A DNA stretch of 64,000 bases from NCBI GenBank assembly GCA_017311185.1, contig JAESUZ010003171.1:620001-684000 (forward strand), written 5' to 3'. How positions within the stretch are numbered: position 1 is the stretch's first letter; the number at the start of each line of letters is the position of its first letter. The DNA is from Proteles cristata cristata. Lineage: Eukaryota; Chordata; Mammalia; Carnivora; Hyaenidae. Below, one piece after another: positions 12,188 through 23,799 of the stretch. The notes beneath the pieces are model-generated. The model saw only the letters and a program-made list of their open reading frames with translations, did no database searches and was not told where the DNA came from. The position numbers and the translations under genes were made by a program.

Positions 12188-13009
12188 AGATGAGGCAGTT
12201 TTGATTCTCTGGAGATAACTCATATATAAATAGAAGCTGATAATGCCAAATGACCAAGGTATTAATGTAGGACCAGGATATTAACGGAGGATGGCCTCTC
12301 TTTCTCCTCCTCTGTAAACATTTTAGTTTGTTCATGTTGTTCAATTTCTTTGCCCAACATGGGTCTGCCGTTAGAGCCAAGATTCTGGAAAGTAGTTTTC
12401 ACAATAGCAGGTGTTTTTGGGTCTTCTGCAGAGAACTCCCTCTGACAGTATATGGAGTTTGAACTAAAATCGTTTCTAGAAAGTCATCGTTCCTGATTAA
12501 AAAATTCCAACCTGAGAAGGGCTTTTGTTCAGGATACAGGATGGGGAATCATACTCAGCCTAGACGCGATTAACCATTGTAGGCATCAAGGTAACGTGTG
12601 ACAGACAAACTGTAGTGCCCACCTGACCAGTTCCTGTCCAGTAATGGAGCATAGGTATCGCCTTCCTGTACATGAATAAATGATTCCAACAATGTAAAAC
12701 TGAAGCAAGATTCTAATCAGACGGGTATGTGCCACAGTTACTGAGTTGGTCATCGAATATGGGCCACTCCTTCCCCAGGTGATTAAAAACATCGATCTTA
12801 TAATCACACCCACTCTCTACCACCGTAGTCGAGTGAGTCAGGCAAGTGCATTCATATCTCTGATTCAAGTAACACCCATGTTTAAAATGTGGTTCGCAAT
12901 AGCACCTACCCATGGGGTTGTTGTTTGAGATTAAAAGAGAGAATTTGTTAGCAAGTTCAAGCACTTAACCCAACGTGTGGCACAGAATAAACATCTACTC
13001 CATGGTGGG
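12188..13009. other. no recognised feature
   Basis: Unique-looking sequence. Overlapping frames of 60-83 codons on both strands at 12586-12964 have no recognisable domain. Confidence 0.45.
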
Positions 13010-14600
13010 AGATGTCTAGTTATGTGTGGGTCTAATTCTGGATCCTTTAGTCTGTTTCGTTTTTCTTTGCCTTTACAGCAATACCATGTTGTTTGGGTTG
13101 CTATTGTTTTATAACATTTCTTGAAATCAGGTAGCATGAGCTAACTTTATTCTTTTCTTATTCTTATTCCAAGTTGTTTTGTCTGTTCTAGGTTCTTCAG
13201 ATTTCCATACAAAGTTCAGGATCAGTTTATCAGTTGTTGCAAAAAGAAAGCTTTTGGATTTTGGTTGTGATCGCACTGACTCTATCGATCAATTTGGAAG
13301 AAATTTACATTTAAATATTTTTAACGTTTTTATTTATTTTTGAGAGAGAGAGAGAGACAGCATGAGCAGGGATGGTCAGAGAGAGATGGAGATACAGAAT
13401 CTGAAGCAGGCTCCAGGCTCTGAGCTAGCTGTCACCACAGAGCCGGACAAGGGTCTCGAACCCACGAATGGTGGCATCATGACCTGAGCTGAAGTTGAAC
13501 GCTTAACCAACTGAGCCACCCAGGAGCCCCTACATTTTAATAATATTGTATAAAAGAGCTTTATCCTTCCCTTGATTTATGTCTTTCATGTCAGCAATGT
13601 TTAATGGTTTTCAGTGTAGAGGTTATTCATACCTTTTGTTTTTCTTATTGTTCATTGCTAATAGATAGAAGTGCAGTTGACTTTTGTGTACTGTTCTTGT
13701 GTCCTGAAGACTTGCTAAGTTTACTTATTAGCTCTCATAGCTTTTCTTGTATGTTCCATAGGATTTTCTGTGCAAAAGATCGTGTCATTTGTGAATAAAC
13801 AGTCATACTTCCTCCTTTCCAATCCAAATGTCTCTTGCTTCCTCTTTCCTGGTTGTGCTGGCCAGAACCTCTAGTCCAATGTCAACTATGAAAGTTGAGA
13901 GTGGACACCCTTGTCTCATTCCTGATTGTAGGGGTAAAAGCACCTTGACTTTCACCATTAAGTGTAATGTTTAGTGTGGGATTTTTTTTCATACATTCTT
14001 TTATCAGATGGAAGTTTTCTTCTGTTCCTAGATTGCTAAAAGTTTTTTTTTTAAACCAAGAATGGACGTTGGAGTTTGTTTAAAGCATTCTGCATCTATT
14101 GAGATAGTCATCTGGTTTTTCTTTTCTTTCTTTCTTTTTTGAATTAGTTAATATGGTGAATTCCATTGTTTTTTGAATATCAAATCAATATACATTCTAG
14201 GGATAAATCCCACTTTATCATGATGTGTTACACACTTTATATATTATTGAATTTGAGGCACCGAATTAAAAAAAAAGAAAACTTCCCTGCTTATTTATGA
14301 GGGACCTTGGTCTACAGTTTTCTTCTTTTGTGATGTTCTTGTCTGGTTTTAATATCAGGGGAATGTTGGCCTCCAAAACTGTGTTGGGAAGAGTTCTCTT
14401 CTCTTCAATTTTCTGGAAGAGTTTGTGTTGAGTTGGCATTCTTTATTCCCTAAATGTTTGATAGAATTTACTAGTAAAGCCATCTGGGCCTGGAGGATTT
14501 TTCTGTAGGGAGATTTAAGACCCACAATTCAGTTTCTTTAATAGATGTGGGGCCATTTAAATGGATTCAGATCCTTTAAATTGTTTGCTACGACTTCCTA
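13010..14600 (-). mobile_element. old L1 ORF2 relic, split by a SINE
   Basis: Minus-strand L1 ORF2 sequence covering the reverse-transcriptase and downstream region. Recognisable landmarks are the complement of the 'full of CPLSPLLFN'-type region near 13900-13930, the tatctgagatag/ttgatatc area near 14090-14190 and the C-terminal side near 13030-13260. It is full of stops and indels. A SINE interrupts it at 13317-13530. Confidence 0.7.
13317..13530 (-). mobile_element. CAN-SINE nested in old L1
   Basis: Reverse-oriented SINE ending gccacccaggagcccc. The L1 target is duplicated imperfectly (tacatttaaat around 13306-13316; tacattttaat after 13530). Confidence 0.9.
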
Positions 14601-15601
14601 CATCTTGCCCCCAGCCTGGCGAACTGGAAGATTCTAGTTTTTCCAGGGTGAGGATTATCCCTAATTCTCCCTGGTTCTCTTTGACTGGAATCCCGAGATG
14701 CTTTATTCATATGTCTTTTCTAAGATGTTGCAATGGGAATGCCCAGGATTGATGCTGTTTCTCTTTAATCTGTGATCTTGTTTGTATTTGGGCCCAACTG
14801 CTTTTGCTTGAGTTTCTGGGGTTTTCTGATTTCCACACAAGCTCTGCTGTTTTCTGGGGTCCGAAGATCCAGAGAGAAAATTGGAGCTCCCTTATGTTAG
14901 AATCCACTGTCACTGGGTATCAAGAATCTTGATCAATCCCAAAATGCAGGAAATGAAATGGTAGCTGGTCACTCTTGTCTACTTAATATGCAAGAGGGTG
15001 GCTGGCCTTGAAGAGAAAGTGAGCAAATGAGTTCGTCCTAGCTCTCTTATTATCTTCTTTGGCTGTAATTCACCTTTTCAAGGACTCTCCTCATTGATCA
15101 ATATGACAAGACTCTGATGGTCGGCAAGCGACGGGGATATTATAATTGTTTATCTTGTAATCCAGTGGTTCTCATCTCTAATGGTCATCAGGATTGTCTG
15201 AACATCTCAGCAAGACAGATTGCCGGGCCCAGTTCCAGAGGTTCTGATTTATTGGGTTCAGGGTGGGGTCTTCCCGGGGGAGGAAGAAAAGGCTGCAGGA
15301 CTGTCAAGTGCCTGAGACCACGGACTGCCACGAGCCACAGCAACCTGTGGAACAAGGTCTTTAATACGTGAAGCTGTGCGGGCTTCCTTCTGGGTAACCA
15401 TGGTTACCGTGGGCTCTGTCTCTCGGGCCCTTTCAGGAAAGCACAAGGAGAAAAGCCTCAAGCCAGAGGAGGGATCAGCAAATAGGCATGGAACAGCCTC
15501 CTCCAGCTTCCCGGCGGGAGGTCTGGGCCGGGGCTGGAGGGAGAGCCAGCGAAGTAGGCACGGATGTATCCTGAGATCGTGAATTAAAGGTATGGTGCTC
15601 A
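14601..15601. other. no recognised gene; a GC-richer block at 15230-15600
   Basis: The stretch 15230-15600 is GC-richer than its surroundings, and frames of 67-84 codons are open on both strands. There is no CpG-island density, start context or recognisable protein. The 14600-14900 part may continue the old L1. Confidence 0.4.
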
Positions 15602-15770
15602 GGGGCTACCTCGGTGATTCGGTGGCTTGAGCATCTGACTTCGGCTCCAGTTATGATCTTGCAATTCGTGAGTTTGAACCCAGTATATGTGGCTCACTGC
15701 TGTCAGGCCGTCAGTGCACAGCCCACTTGAGATCCTCTATTCCCCCACTTATGCTCTCACCCCCAAAAAT
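15602..15770 (+). mobile_element. old diverged CAN-SINE
   Basis: Weak but colinear match: cggtggcttgagcatctgac, ttatgatcttgcaattcg and gtgagtttgaaccc, then a degraded CT-rich body. No TSD or tail remains. Confidence 0.65.
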
Positions 15771-16413
15771 ACGTGGCACTCAGATGCAGACATGATCCCT
15801 CTGTCACTGCCGCTTCCTGTGTTGACACCCAGTTGGTGGCTGGGTGCAAACAAATGCTCATCCATGCACACTGCCTCCTCTAACCTTCTGGTGGCAGGGG
15901 AGGAAATCCCAGCACTGGGGGACAGCTGGATCCCTTGGTCCAGCCCTGGGAACTCAGAGAACTGGCTTGAGCCCTTAACGCTTGTTACAGCCTGCTACCT
16001 CTGGTCCTTGTTGGCACAGAGAGGGTGGAACCTCTCCTCTACCCTGGGGGGGGGGTGAGTATAGGTGGATAGGGAGCCCTCAGAGCACCTTGCTGAGTGG
16101 GGAGGCAGGTGGGAGATCCTTGGGTCAGCAGCCAGTCTCCTCTCAGCTGGTGGCCGCCACCACGAGCAAGACTCCACACAGCTCTGGAATGTTCCACCTG
16201 GGCCATGATGCTGTTCTTGACTGGCTCCCTTTACCACAGATACTATCTGTTTCTGCTTTTAAAAACTAGGAACCAATTTCCCATTTCCCTTCTGCCTGTG
16301 AAATGTTAAAAATCAAAGGAAGTATTTCTTCTAAAAGAACTTACTCCATATACTTAAAAAGAAATCCTCTTTACTCTGAAAACAAAGGTCAACCTTTGTT
16401 GACCTAAAAAAAG
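15771..16413. other. no recognised feature
   Basis: The longest frame (15687-16058 plus, 123 codons) begins inside the old SINE and overlaps three other frames on both strands. I treat it as chance. Confidence 0.45.
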
Positions 16414-16641
16414 GTCTTTTTTTATTTTTATTTTTTTTTAATTTATTTCTAGGAGAGAGAGAGAGAGACAGTGTGAACAGGGGAGGGTCAGAGAGAGAGG
16501 GAGATACAGACTCTGAAATAGGCTCCAGGCTCTGAGCCGGCAGTCAGCACAGAGCCCGACGCGGGGCTCGAACCCACGAACTGTGAGATCATGACCTAAG
16601 CGAAAGTCGGACGCTCAACGGCTAAGCCACCCAGGCGCCCC
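16414..16641 (-). mobile_element. CAN-SINE, young subfamily
   Basis: Reverse-oriented, with the TTTATTTCTAGGAG and GGCAGTCAGCACAG signatures of the young subfamily and an intact head complement (gctaagccacccaggcgccc). Confidence 0.93.
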
Positions 16642-18136
16642 TACCTAGGTCACTTTCTTAAGTTACCTGGAGTTTTCTAAAATTTTCAATTCTTTCCCAG
16701 TTCATTCAGGAAGCCCTTACTGAGGGTCTGTAGTATACTTGGATACTGTGTTGGGATACTATTTGAGAACTAATGAAATGTCCATGACCTTGGGGAGCTT
16801 AGGTAGCTCACATCCAAGCCAGAAACTGGACCATGAATGAATATTACCGTAATAGGTAGGAACTATAATAGAAGTTGAGTTCAGGGTCCTCTGGGAGCAC
16901 AGAGGAAAATCTAACCCATGCAGGAGGGCTTCTTGGAGAGGGTGGTTTCTGAGATTAGCCTGGAAATAGAAACAAGATTAGCTAGTCCACAATGGGGCCA
17001 AGATATGCCAGGAAGAGGGAAAAACACAAAGCCATAAAGGCAAGAAACAATCACGTGGGTGCCACAAGCACACATGCACGCGTATTGGTGTGTATGTGCA
17101 TATGTGCATGTGTGTGTGTGTGTGTGCATATGCTCTTGTGTGCATGCGTGTTTGTGTGAGTGCACGTGTGAGTGTGTGCTCATGCGTTTGTGCATGTAAC
17201 TGTGCAAGCGTGAGTTTGTGCATGTGAGTGTGCGTGTATGTGTGTAAGCTCACGCAAGGCTATGTGGGGGGATTGCCACAGAAGGGGTGGGGCTAGAGAG
17301 TATGAGTGAGCCCACATTTCTGAAGGAAAAGTACAAGAAGTAGCAGGAACATAAAGGTGGAATGAGATCATTAAGGCCCTCAAACAACACATCAAGGAGA
17401 CTGGCTTTGGGATAATCTTCCAGGGAGTTTTTCCATCATAATCAGGGCATGTGATGGGAACAAGACAGGGCAGGTAGCTTCTTATGCCTTTGGGGATGGG
17501 CTGGATTCTCCAGACATAGAGCGTAAGGCAGGGATCTAGGAGCCCTGGTCCTTAGAGGTTATGTTCTCAGGAGAGGGAGACAGGACAGAGCAGGGGAGAG
17601 ACGCTAAGGAAGGCAGTGGGCTAAGCTAGAGGCCCCCTTTGGCCTCCTTCTGAGGTAACACCACAGAATCAACCCCGCCTCCTGGAGAGGAGGTGGCTCT
17701 TGATCCTGGTGTCTGTCAATCATCAGCTGCAGGCTGGGGAGGGGAGAGTGGCCTGTGTCAACCATCTAGAGAAGGGGAGCTGTGGGCACTTACTGGACCA
17801 CACCTGAGGGACACGCACATTTACTGGATGACAGGGATCTGTCCAGGCCCGGCACCGACAGCATCTACTACCGGTGATATTTTTATAAATTCTCTGAGCA
17901 GTTCTAGAATTGGGGGGCTGCTTCAGTGTGATGGAGATTGCTTTCATTAGAACAACGTCCTTCTTTAGTATTCTCTGGGAGCTAATGTTCTTGATATTAG
18001 TCATCTTTGTAGAATATTTCTCAGCTCCATGCTGGGTTTCTAAATTCTTAGATTACTGATCGTTGCCATTGGTTTTAGCCAAAGAAATTGCTTCTAGATA
18101 GAAAACAAACATTCTTTTTATTCCAAAGCTTTAAAA
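16642..18136. other. no gene; contains a TG/CG-rich tract
   Basis: Unique-looking sequence with an imperfect TG-rich tract at 17060-17250. Open minus-strand frames through the tract encode only His/Thr-rich low-complexity sequence. Confidence 0.5.
17060..17250. repeat. imperfect (TG)n/(CG) purine-pyrimidine tract
   Basis: About 190 bp of mostly alternating pyrimidine-purine steps (tgtgtg, tgcatg, cacgcg) broken by short interruptions. Such tracts can adopt Z-DNA. Confidence 0.85.
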
Positions 18137-18150
18137 ACACTTTCAAATTG

Positions 18151-18376
18151 GGGCACCTATGTGGCTTAGTCAGTCAAGCGTCTGACTTTCGTTTAGGTCA
18201 TGATCTCATGGTTCGTGGGTTCGGGCCCTGCGTCGGGCTCTGTGCTGACTGCCAGCTCAGAGCCTGGAGCCTGTTTCAGTCTGTGACTCCCTCTCTCTCT
18301 GACCCTCCCCTGCTCACACTGTCTCTCTCTCTCTCTCCTAAAAATAAATAAAACACTTAAAAAATTAAAAAAAACA
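18151..18376 (+). mobile_element. CAN-SINE, young subfamily
   Basis: Full-length SINE with the GACTGCCAGCTCAG variant. A perfect 14-bp TSD (acactttcaaattg) lies at 18137-18150 and 18377-18390. Confidence 0.96.
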
Positions 18377-18390
18377 ACACTTTCAAATTG

Positions 18391-19084
18391 AATAAGATAT
18401 GTTTGAATTAATAAAACCTCTACCTGAGAGGCCAGAAGCATCTGGTACAGACTCTTCTGTTTGGTATTGGCACAGAGCTTTGACACACGGCTTCCGTGTC
18501 CATAACTCATGAGGGAAAGAATAGTGGGAAGGGGGCCAACCATTAAACTAAAGCGTGGCTACTCTTAAAGAGAAATTATTCTGAGACCTGTTAAAATGGA
18601 AAGGGAGATTTTATGGCAATAGGGGAGAGAGACTGAACCCATTCCAAATACAGGAAAGACACTTGGGCTGTATGATCAATGAGCAGAGGGAGGGGATCAG
18701 TGGATGGAAAATTGCTAGTGGAGCCACCCTGGGGAGGGAGATTCTTGGTAAAGGCAGGACAAGAATTTAGACATCAAGGGGGAAGGATGAGAACTATGAT
18801 CAGATAGCAAGGGGTGGGGACTCACTAAACTGACATAACAAGTGTAGTAATTACGTTTTTAATTTTCTTAGGAATCTTGCGATGTTGTGACATCCCTCAG
18901 GGATTTGCTGCCAACAACCCACATTCCAGAAGCTTAGACAGCACTGCCCTCCTGGTCTGAACAGAGGCCCAGCTCCTTAGGGAAGATTTCCCACCACTTG
19001 TGGTCATCTAGAGAAGGCCTTCCCTGCAGGTAGAAGCCCCTTCTGTGAGTGGTGGCTGGGGCACTGCCGCCGGTACACTGCAAC
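18391..19084. other. no recognised feature
   Basis: Unique-looking sequence; no open frame or repeat that I recognise. Confidence 0.45.
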
Positions 19085-19180
19085 CATCCCGCGCTCATGG
19101 ATTGGAAGAGCAAATATTGCTAAAATGTCTATACTACCCAAAGCAACCTACACATTTAATGCAATCCCTATCAAAATGGC
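19085..19180 (+). mobile_element. short L1 ORF2 fragment
   Basis: About 95 bp of L1 ORF2 (gctcatggattggaagagc, cccaaagcaacctacaca, gcaatccctatcaaaatgg). It repeats, with a few differences, the segment at 19870-19965 in the neighbouring L1. Confidence 0.8.
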
Positions 19181-19239
19181 ATAAGCAGGGGCAGCCAGTA
19201 GGCACCTGGCTCTGGCTTTGTTGGCCTTGAACCAATTTC

Positions 19240-19546
19240 CATCAAGGATTTGAAGGCTATGGGATCTTCGGTTGGGTTTATTCCTAGGTGTCTTATTGGT
19301 TTCGGTGTAATGGTGAATGGGATCGACTCCTTGATTTTTCTGCTGCATCGCTCGCCATTGGTGCAACAAATTTCTGCATGTTGATTTTATATCCTACAAT
19401 TTTGCTGAATTCAAATAGCAAAGTTTTGGTGGAGTCTTTTGGGTTTTCTACATAGAGTATCAGGTCATCTGCAAATAATGAAAGTTTGACTTTTCTTTAC
19501 CAACTTGTATGCCCTTTCTTTCTTTCTTTTCTTTCTTTTTTCTTTT

Positions 19547-19602
<56 letters not shown>

Positions 19603-19654
19603 TTCCTTCCTTCCTTCCTTCTTTCCTTCCTTCCCTTCCTTCCTTCCTTCCTTC

Positions 19655-19701
<47 letters not shown>

Positions 19702-19794
19702 TTTTGTGTGGTTGCCAAGGCTAAGACTTCCAATACTATTTGGAATAGAAATGGTGAGAGTGGAACACCTTGTTTTGTTCATGTTAACTAAAGA
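19240..19794 (-). mobile_element. inverted 5' part of an L1 (RT domain region)
   Basis: Minus-strand L1 ORF2. The complement of 19456-19490 encodes the reverse-transcriptase FADD catalytic motif. At 19795 orientation flips to plus at the point where ORF2 would continue, the usual outcome of twin priming. A CTTT/CCTT tract splits it. Confidence 0.82.
19512..19705. repeat. (CTTT)n(CCTT)n(CTTT)n tract
   Basis: About 190 bp of pure pyrimidine on the plus strand: CTTT units to about 19600, CCTT units to about 19655, then CTTT again. It lies inside the inverted L1 segment, at a T-rich spot of ORF2, and splits that sequence. It is able to form triplex (H-DNA). Confidence 0.95.
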
Positions 19795-21042
19795 GGTAAA
19801 AGATCTCTACTCAAAAACTATAGAGCACTTGTGAAAGTAATTGAAGAGGACACAAAGAAATGGAATGGCATTCCATGCTCATGGATTGGAAGAACAAATA
19901 TTGTTAAAAAGTCTATACTACCCAAAGCAATCTACACATTTAATGCAATCCTTATCAAAACATGACCAGCATTTTTCACAAGGCTAAAATAGACAATCCT
20001 AAAATTTATATGGAACCACAAAAGACCTCGGATAGCCAAAGCAATCCTGAAAGAGAGGAAACAAAATGGAAGGAATCATGATTCCGGATTTCAAGCTATG
20101 TTACAAAGCTGTTGTCGTCAAGACAGCATGGGACTGTCATAAAAACAGACACATAGATCAGTGGAACAATATAGAAAATCTAGATGATGTTAGGAAAACT
20201 GGACAGTTTTATACAGAAGAATGAAACCAGACCACTTTCTTATGCCATATACAAAAACAAATTTTAAATGGATGAAAGACCTAAATGTGAGACAGAAAAC
20301 CATCAAAATCCTAGAGGAGAACATAGTCAGCAACCTCTTTGACTTTGGCCAGAGTAACTCCTTACTGGATGTGTCACCAAAGACAAGGGAAGTAAAAGCA
20401 AACATAAACTATTGGGACCTCATCAAGATAAAAAGCTTCTGCACAGAGAAGGAAACAATCAACAAAACTTAAAGGCAGCCCACGGAATGGGAGAAGATAT
20501 CTGCAAATGACATATCCAAATCTATAAAGAACGTAGTCAAACTCTGCACCCAAAAAACAAACAACAAACAACCCAGTTAAGAAATGGGCAGAGGACATGA
20601 ATAGACACTTTCCCAGAGACATCCAGATGGCTAACAGACACATGAAAAGATGCTCAACATCACTCACCATCAGGGAAACACAAATGAAAACCACAATAAG
20701 ATACTACCTCATGCCTGTCAGAATGGCTAAAATTAAGAACACAAGAAACAAGTGTTGGCCAGGATGTGGAGAAATAAGAAGCCTCTTATACTGTTGGTGG
20801 GAATGAAAACTGGTGCAGCCCCTCTGGAAAACAGTATGGAGGTTCCTCAAAAAACTAAAAGCAGAACTACCCTCTGATCCAGCAAGTGCACTATTCGGTA
20901 TTTACCCAAAGGATATAAAAATACAGGTTTGAAGGGGGGTACACACACCTCAGTGTTTATATAGCAGCATTATCAACCATAACCCAACTATGTAGAGAGA
21001 CCAAATGTTCACACCAGCTGATAAATGGATAAAGAAGATGTG

Positions 21043-21048
<6 letters not shown>
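19795..21048 (+). mobile_element. L1 ORF2 3' part, plus orientation
   Basis: Continues ORF2 downstream of the inverted segment: the aactaaagaggtaaaagatc region, then the thumb and C-terminal domain. The frame at 20597-20806 includes the CWPGC...LLYCWWE Cys/His block. Several stops break it. It ends at a TG run (21049-21082), before the usual 3' UTR. Confidence 0.88.

Positions 21049-21082
<34 letters not shown>
21049..21082. repeat. (TG)n microsatellite at an L1 edge
   Basis: About 17 TG units where L1 sequence stops. Many carnivore L1 copies have a short TG run at this place, so it probably grew from the element. Confidence 0.95.
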
Positions 21083-21087
<5 letters not shown>

Positions 21088-21239
21088 TTAAATAAAAAGT
21101 AAAGTCTCTGGGATCCCTGCATGCCGTGATTAGCAAATGCTTTCTGAGATTCTAAGTCTCTTGTGCATCTTAGGTAGTGGACGGGTGGGAAGAGGGAAAC
21201 AAGCCATTTTGTTCAGGGAAGGAAGTGATTTTTTTTTTT

Positions 21240-21720
21240 GTATATGTATATTTCATGCAGTATTTGGGACATATTCATACTAAAAATATTTTTGTTGATA
21301 TCCAAAGGACAAACTGGTTGTTGCCAAAAGTGTTTATTCTGATGAAGCACAAAGGCGAATTTGTTCTTATGTGTTGTTTTATCTAAGAAATCTTTGCCTT
21401 AGTCACAAGGATCTGGGTCATGCATGTAGGTCTGAGATCTATTTTAGGTTAATTTTTGTGTATGGCACAGGCGCAAGTCGCATTTTCTGTTTTTGCATCT
21501 GGAGATCTGATGATTCAGCACCACTTGGTCAAAAGGGTATCTTTTCTTCACCCACTTGGCCTCACCCCTTTGTCAAAAATCAGTTGTCCATTTATGTGTG
21601 GGTCTGATTTTGGACCCTCTGTTCTTCTGTGTTGTTTTATATGCCTGATTGTCCACCAATGCCATCCTGGCTGGTTCTTGTAGTTTTACACGAGTTCTTG
21701 AATGCAGTGAGATTAGCCCT
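21240..21720 (-). mobile_element. old L1 ORF2 relic
   Basis: Minus-strand L1 ORF2 sequence (ctttgtcaaaaatcagttg, tgtgtgggtctgattt, tgccatcctggctggttcttg). Diverged, with no useful frame. Confidence 0.65.
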
Positions 21721-21854
21721 CTGACTAAAGCAGAGAATTGATGCCTTCAGGGTTTGGGGGCCCTAAACATCAAGTGGTCCAGTACTTGGTGGTCTTTAGA
21801 AGGGAATCCTGAATTCCAATTTGCGTTTAGTTTTTTAATGTTTTCTTTAAAAAA

Positions 21855-21957
21855 AAAAACATTTTTTTTTGAGAGAGAGCATTCGTGTGCACAAGCAGAG
21901 AAGGGGAGAGATGGGAGGGGTTGGACAGAAGATCTGAAGCAGGCTCTGCGCTGTCAG
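21855..21957 (-). mobile_element. CAN-SINE, 3' half (interrupted by a solo LTR)
   Basis: Reverse SINE from tail to ctgcgctgtcag. It continues at 22535 after the LTR. Confidence 0.88.
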
Positions 21958-22534
21958 TGCTGTGCCCGAATCGCGAGTCCCAGAGACCTCCAAGGAGCCG
22001 GCACCGATGCAAGTACAAAAGGGTCTTTATGACAAGCTCGAGCAGGGGCTCACACCAGACTACCGGTGTCATGGCAGCAGGGTGAAGCGAAGAACGATAG
22101 CGAACAGGGTTTTTAAGGAGTAAGGGATGCGGGTGTTACAGTACGTGTAGCATCATCACATAAGCACCAATTACAATTGTCCAGCACCCATGGCAACAGC
22201 TTTGACCATTCAGCATCTGTGAGGTGTTCATTCCTTTTGTTGGGACCCAATCATGACTTTTGAGAATCCTTTGAAAATGACCAATTATGAGGTGAGTTCA
22301 AAGGGCCCACGTGGGGTTCAGACAAGCGGTGAGAAATTAGCTAGTTTGTATCTGCAGTTCCCAGCCTTGACTCAGACCATAGGAGTGTTTCTTTTTACTT
22401 TGTGATTAGCCGATCTGAGGGCGGTGGAGGATGGCTTTAGCCTTGAACAGTCTGAGGCTTTTCCTGGGACTGAGACTGGGGCTACGTGCCGTCCGAGGTT
22501 TCTCTTAATGGAGGCCTTAATTTTTGGCTCTTCA
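21958..22534 (-). mobile_element. gammaretroviral-type solo LTR inside a SINE
   Basis: 577 bp with TG...CA ends and a 4-bp TSD (tcag) at 21954-21957 and 22535-22538, the duplication length typical of gammaretroviruses. On the minus strand it has a CCTTAAAAACCC TATA-like site, a CATAAAG poly(A)-like signal and a class I-type 3' end (gaggtctctgggactcgcg). No internal retroviral sequence remains, so the two original LTRs have recombined into one. Confidence 0.9.
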
Positions 22535-22638
22535 TCAGCACAGAGACCGCCCAATGCAGGACTCAAACTTATGAGCTGCGAGATCATGACCTGAGCCAAA
22601 GTCTGATGCTTAACTGACTGAGCCACCCAGGTGCCCCT
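22535..22638 (-). mobile_element. CAN-SINE, 5' half (continues from 21957)
   Basis: tcagcacagagaccgcccaa through gccacccaggtgcccc completes the SINE interrupted at 21957. Confidence 0.9.
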
Positions 22639-22668
22639 GTAGTTTACATTTAAGAGAACAAAAGGTTA

Positions 22669-22886
22669 GGGGCGCCTGGGTGGCTTAGTCGGTTAGGCAT
22701 CCGACTTTCACTTGGGTCATGATCTCACGGTTCGTGGGTTCGAGCCCCGCGTCGGGCTCTGTGCTGACTGCCAGCTCAGAGCCTGGAGCCTGTTTCAGTC
22801 TGTGACTCCCTCTCTCTCTGACCCTCCCCTGCTCACGCTGTCTCTCTCTCTCTCCTAGAAATAAATAAAAATATTAAAAAAAAAAG
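22669..22886 (+). mobile_element. CAN-SINE, young subfamily
   Basis: Full length, close to the subfamily consensus. A perfect 16-bp TSD lies at 22653-22668 and 22887-22902. Confidence 0.97.
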
Positions 22887-23000
22887 AGAGAACAAAAGGT
22901 TAACAAGGTAGGACTGGCCCAACGTGCTAGTATATAATGAAGAAGATTCTAGAGCCCAGCTTTCCTTCTTATCAGAACCTTAGCAAAATTCTCTTCTTTT

Positions 23001-23216
23001 TAAAAAAATTTTTTAAATGTTTATTCATTTTTGAGAAAGAGAGAGAGACAGAGTATGAGTGGGGGAGGGCAGACAGAGAGGGAGACACAGAGTCCGAAGC
23101 AGACTCCAGGCTCTGAGTTGTCAGCACAGAGCCTGATGCAGGGCTTAAACTCATGGAACTGAGAGATCATGACCTGAGCCAAAGTCCGATGCTTAACCAA
23201 CTGAGCCACCCAGGCA
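23001..23216 (-). mobile_element. CAN-SINE, full length
   Basis: Reverse-oriented, ending gccacccaggcac. Flanks show an imperfect duplication (attctcttct / atttcttcta). Confidence 0.92.
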
Positions 23217-23233
23217 CAGAATTTCTTCTAATG

Positions 23234-23478
23234 ATCAAATAATAATAAGGAGAGCTATCATTTTTTGAGTACTTGTTACAGCGCAAAGCATTTTGCATGT
23301 AGTATTTCACGTAACTGCGCACATGTCTTTGATGGAGTCATCTTATTCTGTATTTGTGGTAGGTGGGGAAACTGAGGCACAGAGAGGTTGAGTCATGTGT
23401 GCAAGGTTGTATAGCTGCTAGCTGAGCTGAGGTACAAATCCAGGGTGGCTCAGGGTAAAGCCTGCACTCGAAGCCAGT
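23234..23478 (-). repeat. MIR element
   Basis: Complement of the MIR core is clear (gtggggaaactgaggcacag, agaggttgagtcatgtg, gctgctagctgagctg). Ancient mammalian-wide SINE. Confidence 0.85.
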
Positions 23479-23799
23479 GGTTTTCAAAGTGAAGTCCCAG
23501 AACCTGCAGCATTAGCTTCTAACCAGAGGAGTTTGTTAGGAATGCAAATTGTTACCCCTGCAATATTCTGATGCCAGTTACAGTCAGAACTGCTGAAGAG
23601 ACAAGTCCTTCTATTCTGCCAGCAGGCAGCTCCTCTGCGCTAAAGTCTTCACTGGGTGATAAATAATCGCAGAGGCTGGGGTGTGTGTGTGTGTCTATGA
23701 TTCTCTCTTTTGGTCTTACTCAATGGCCATGACTTTGGAGGAAGGAGTAATGCATGCAGAGAGCAAGGGTCACACACACATGAAGTGCACGGGCTTGGG

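Noticed and set aside
15687..16309. Overlapping frames of 70-123 codons on both strands
   Set aside because: They start within an old SINE, and the two strands conflict; no domain.
16911..17395. His/Thr-rich open frames
   Set aside because: They arise from the TG/CA tract.
19465..19834. Several 70-109 codon frames of Lys/Glu/Arg or Phe/Leu/Ser repeats
   Set aside because: Translations of the CTTT/CCTT tract; low-complexity only.
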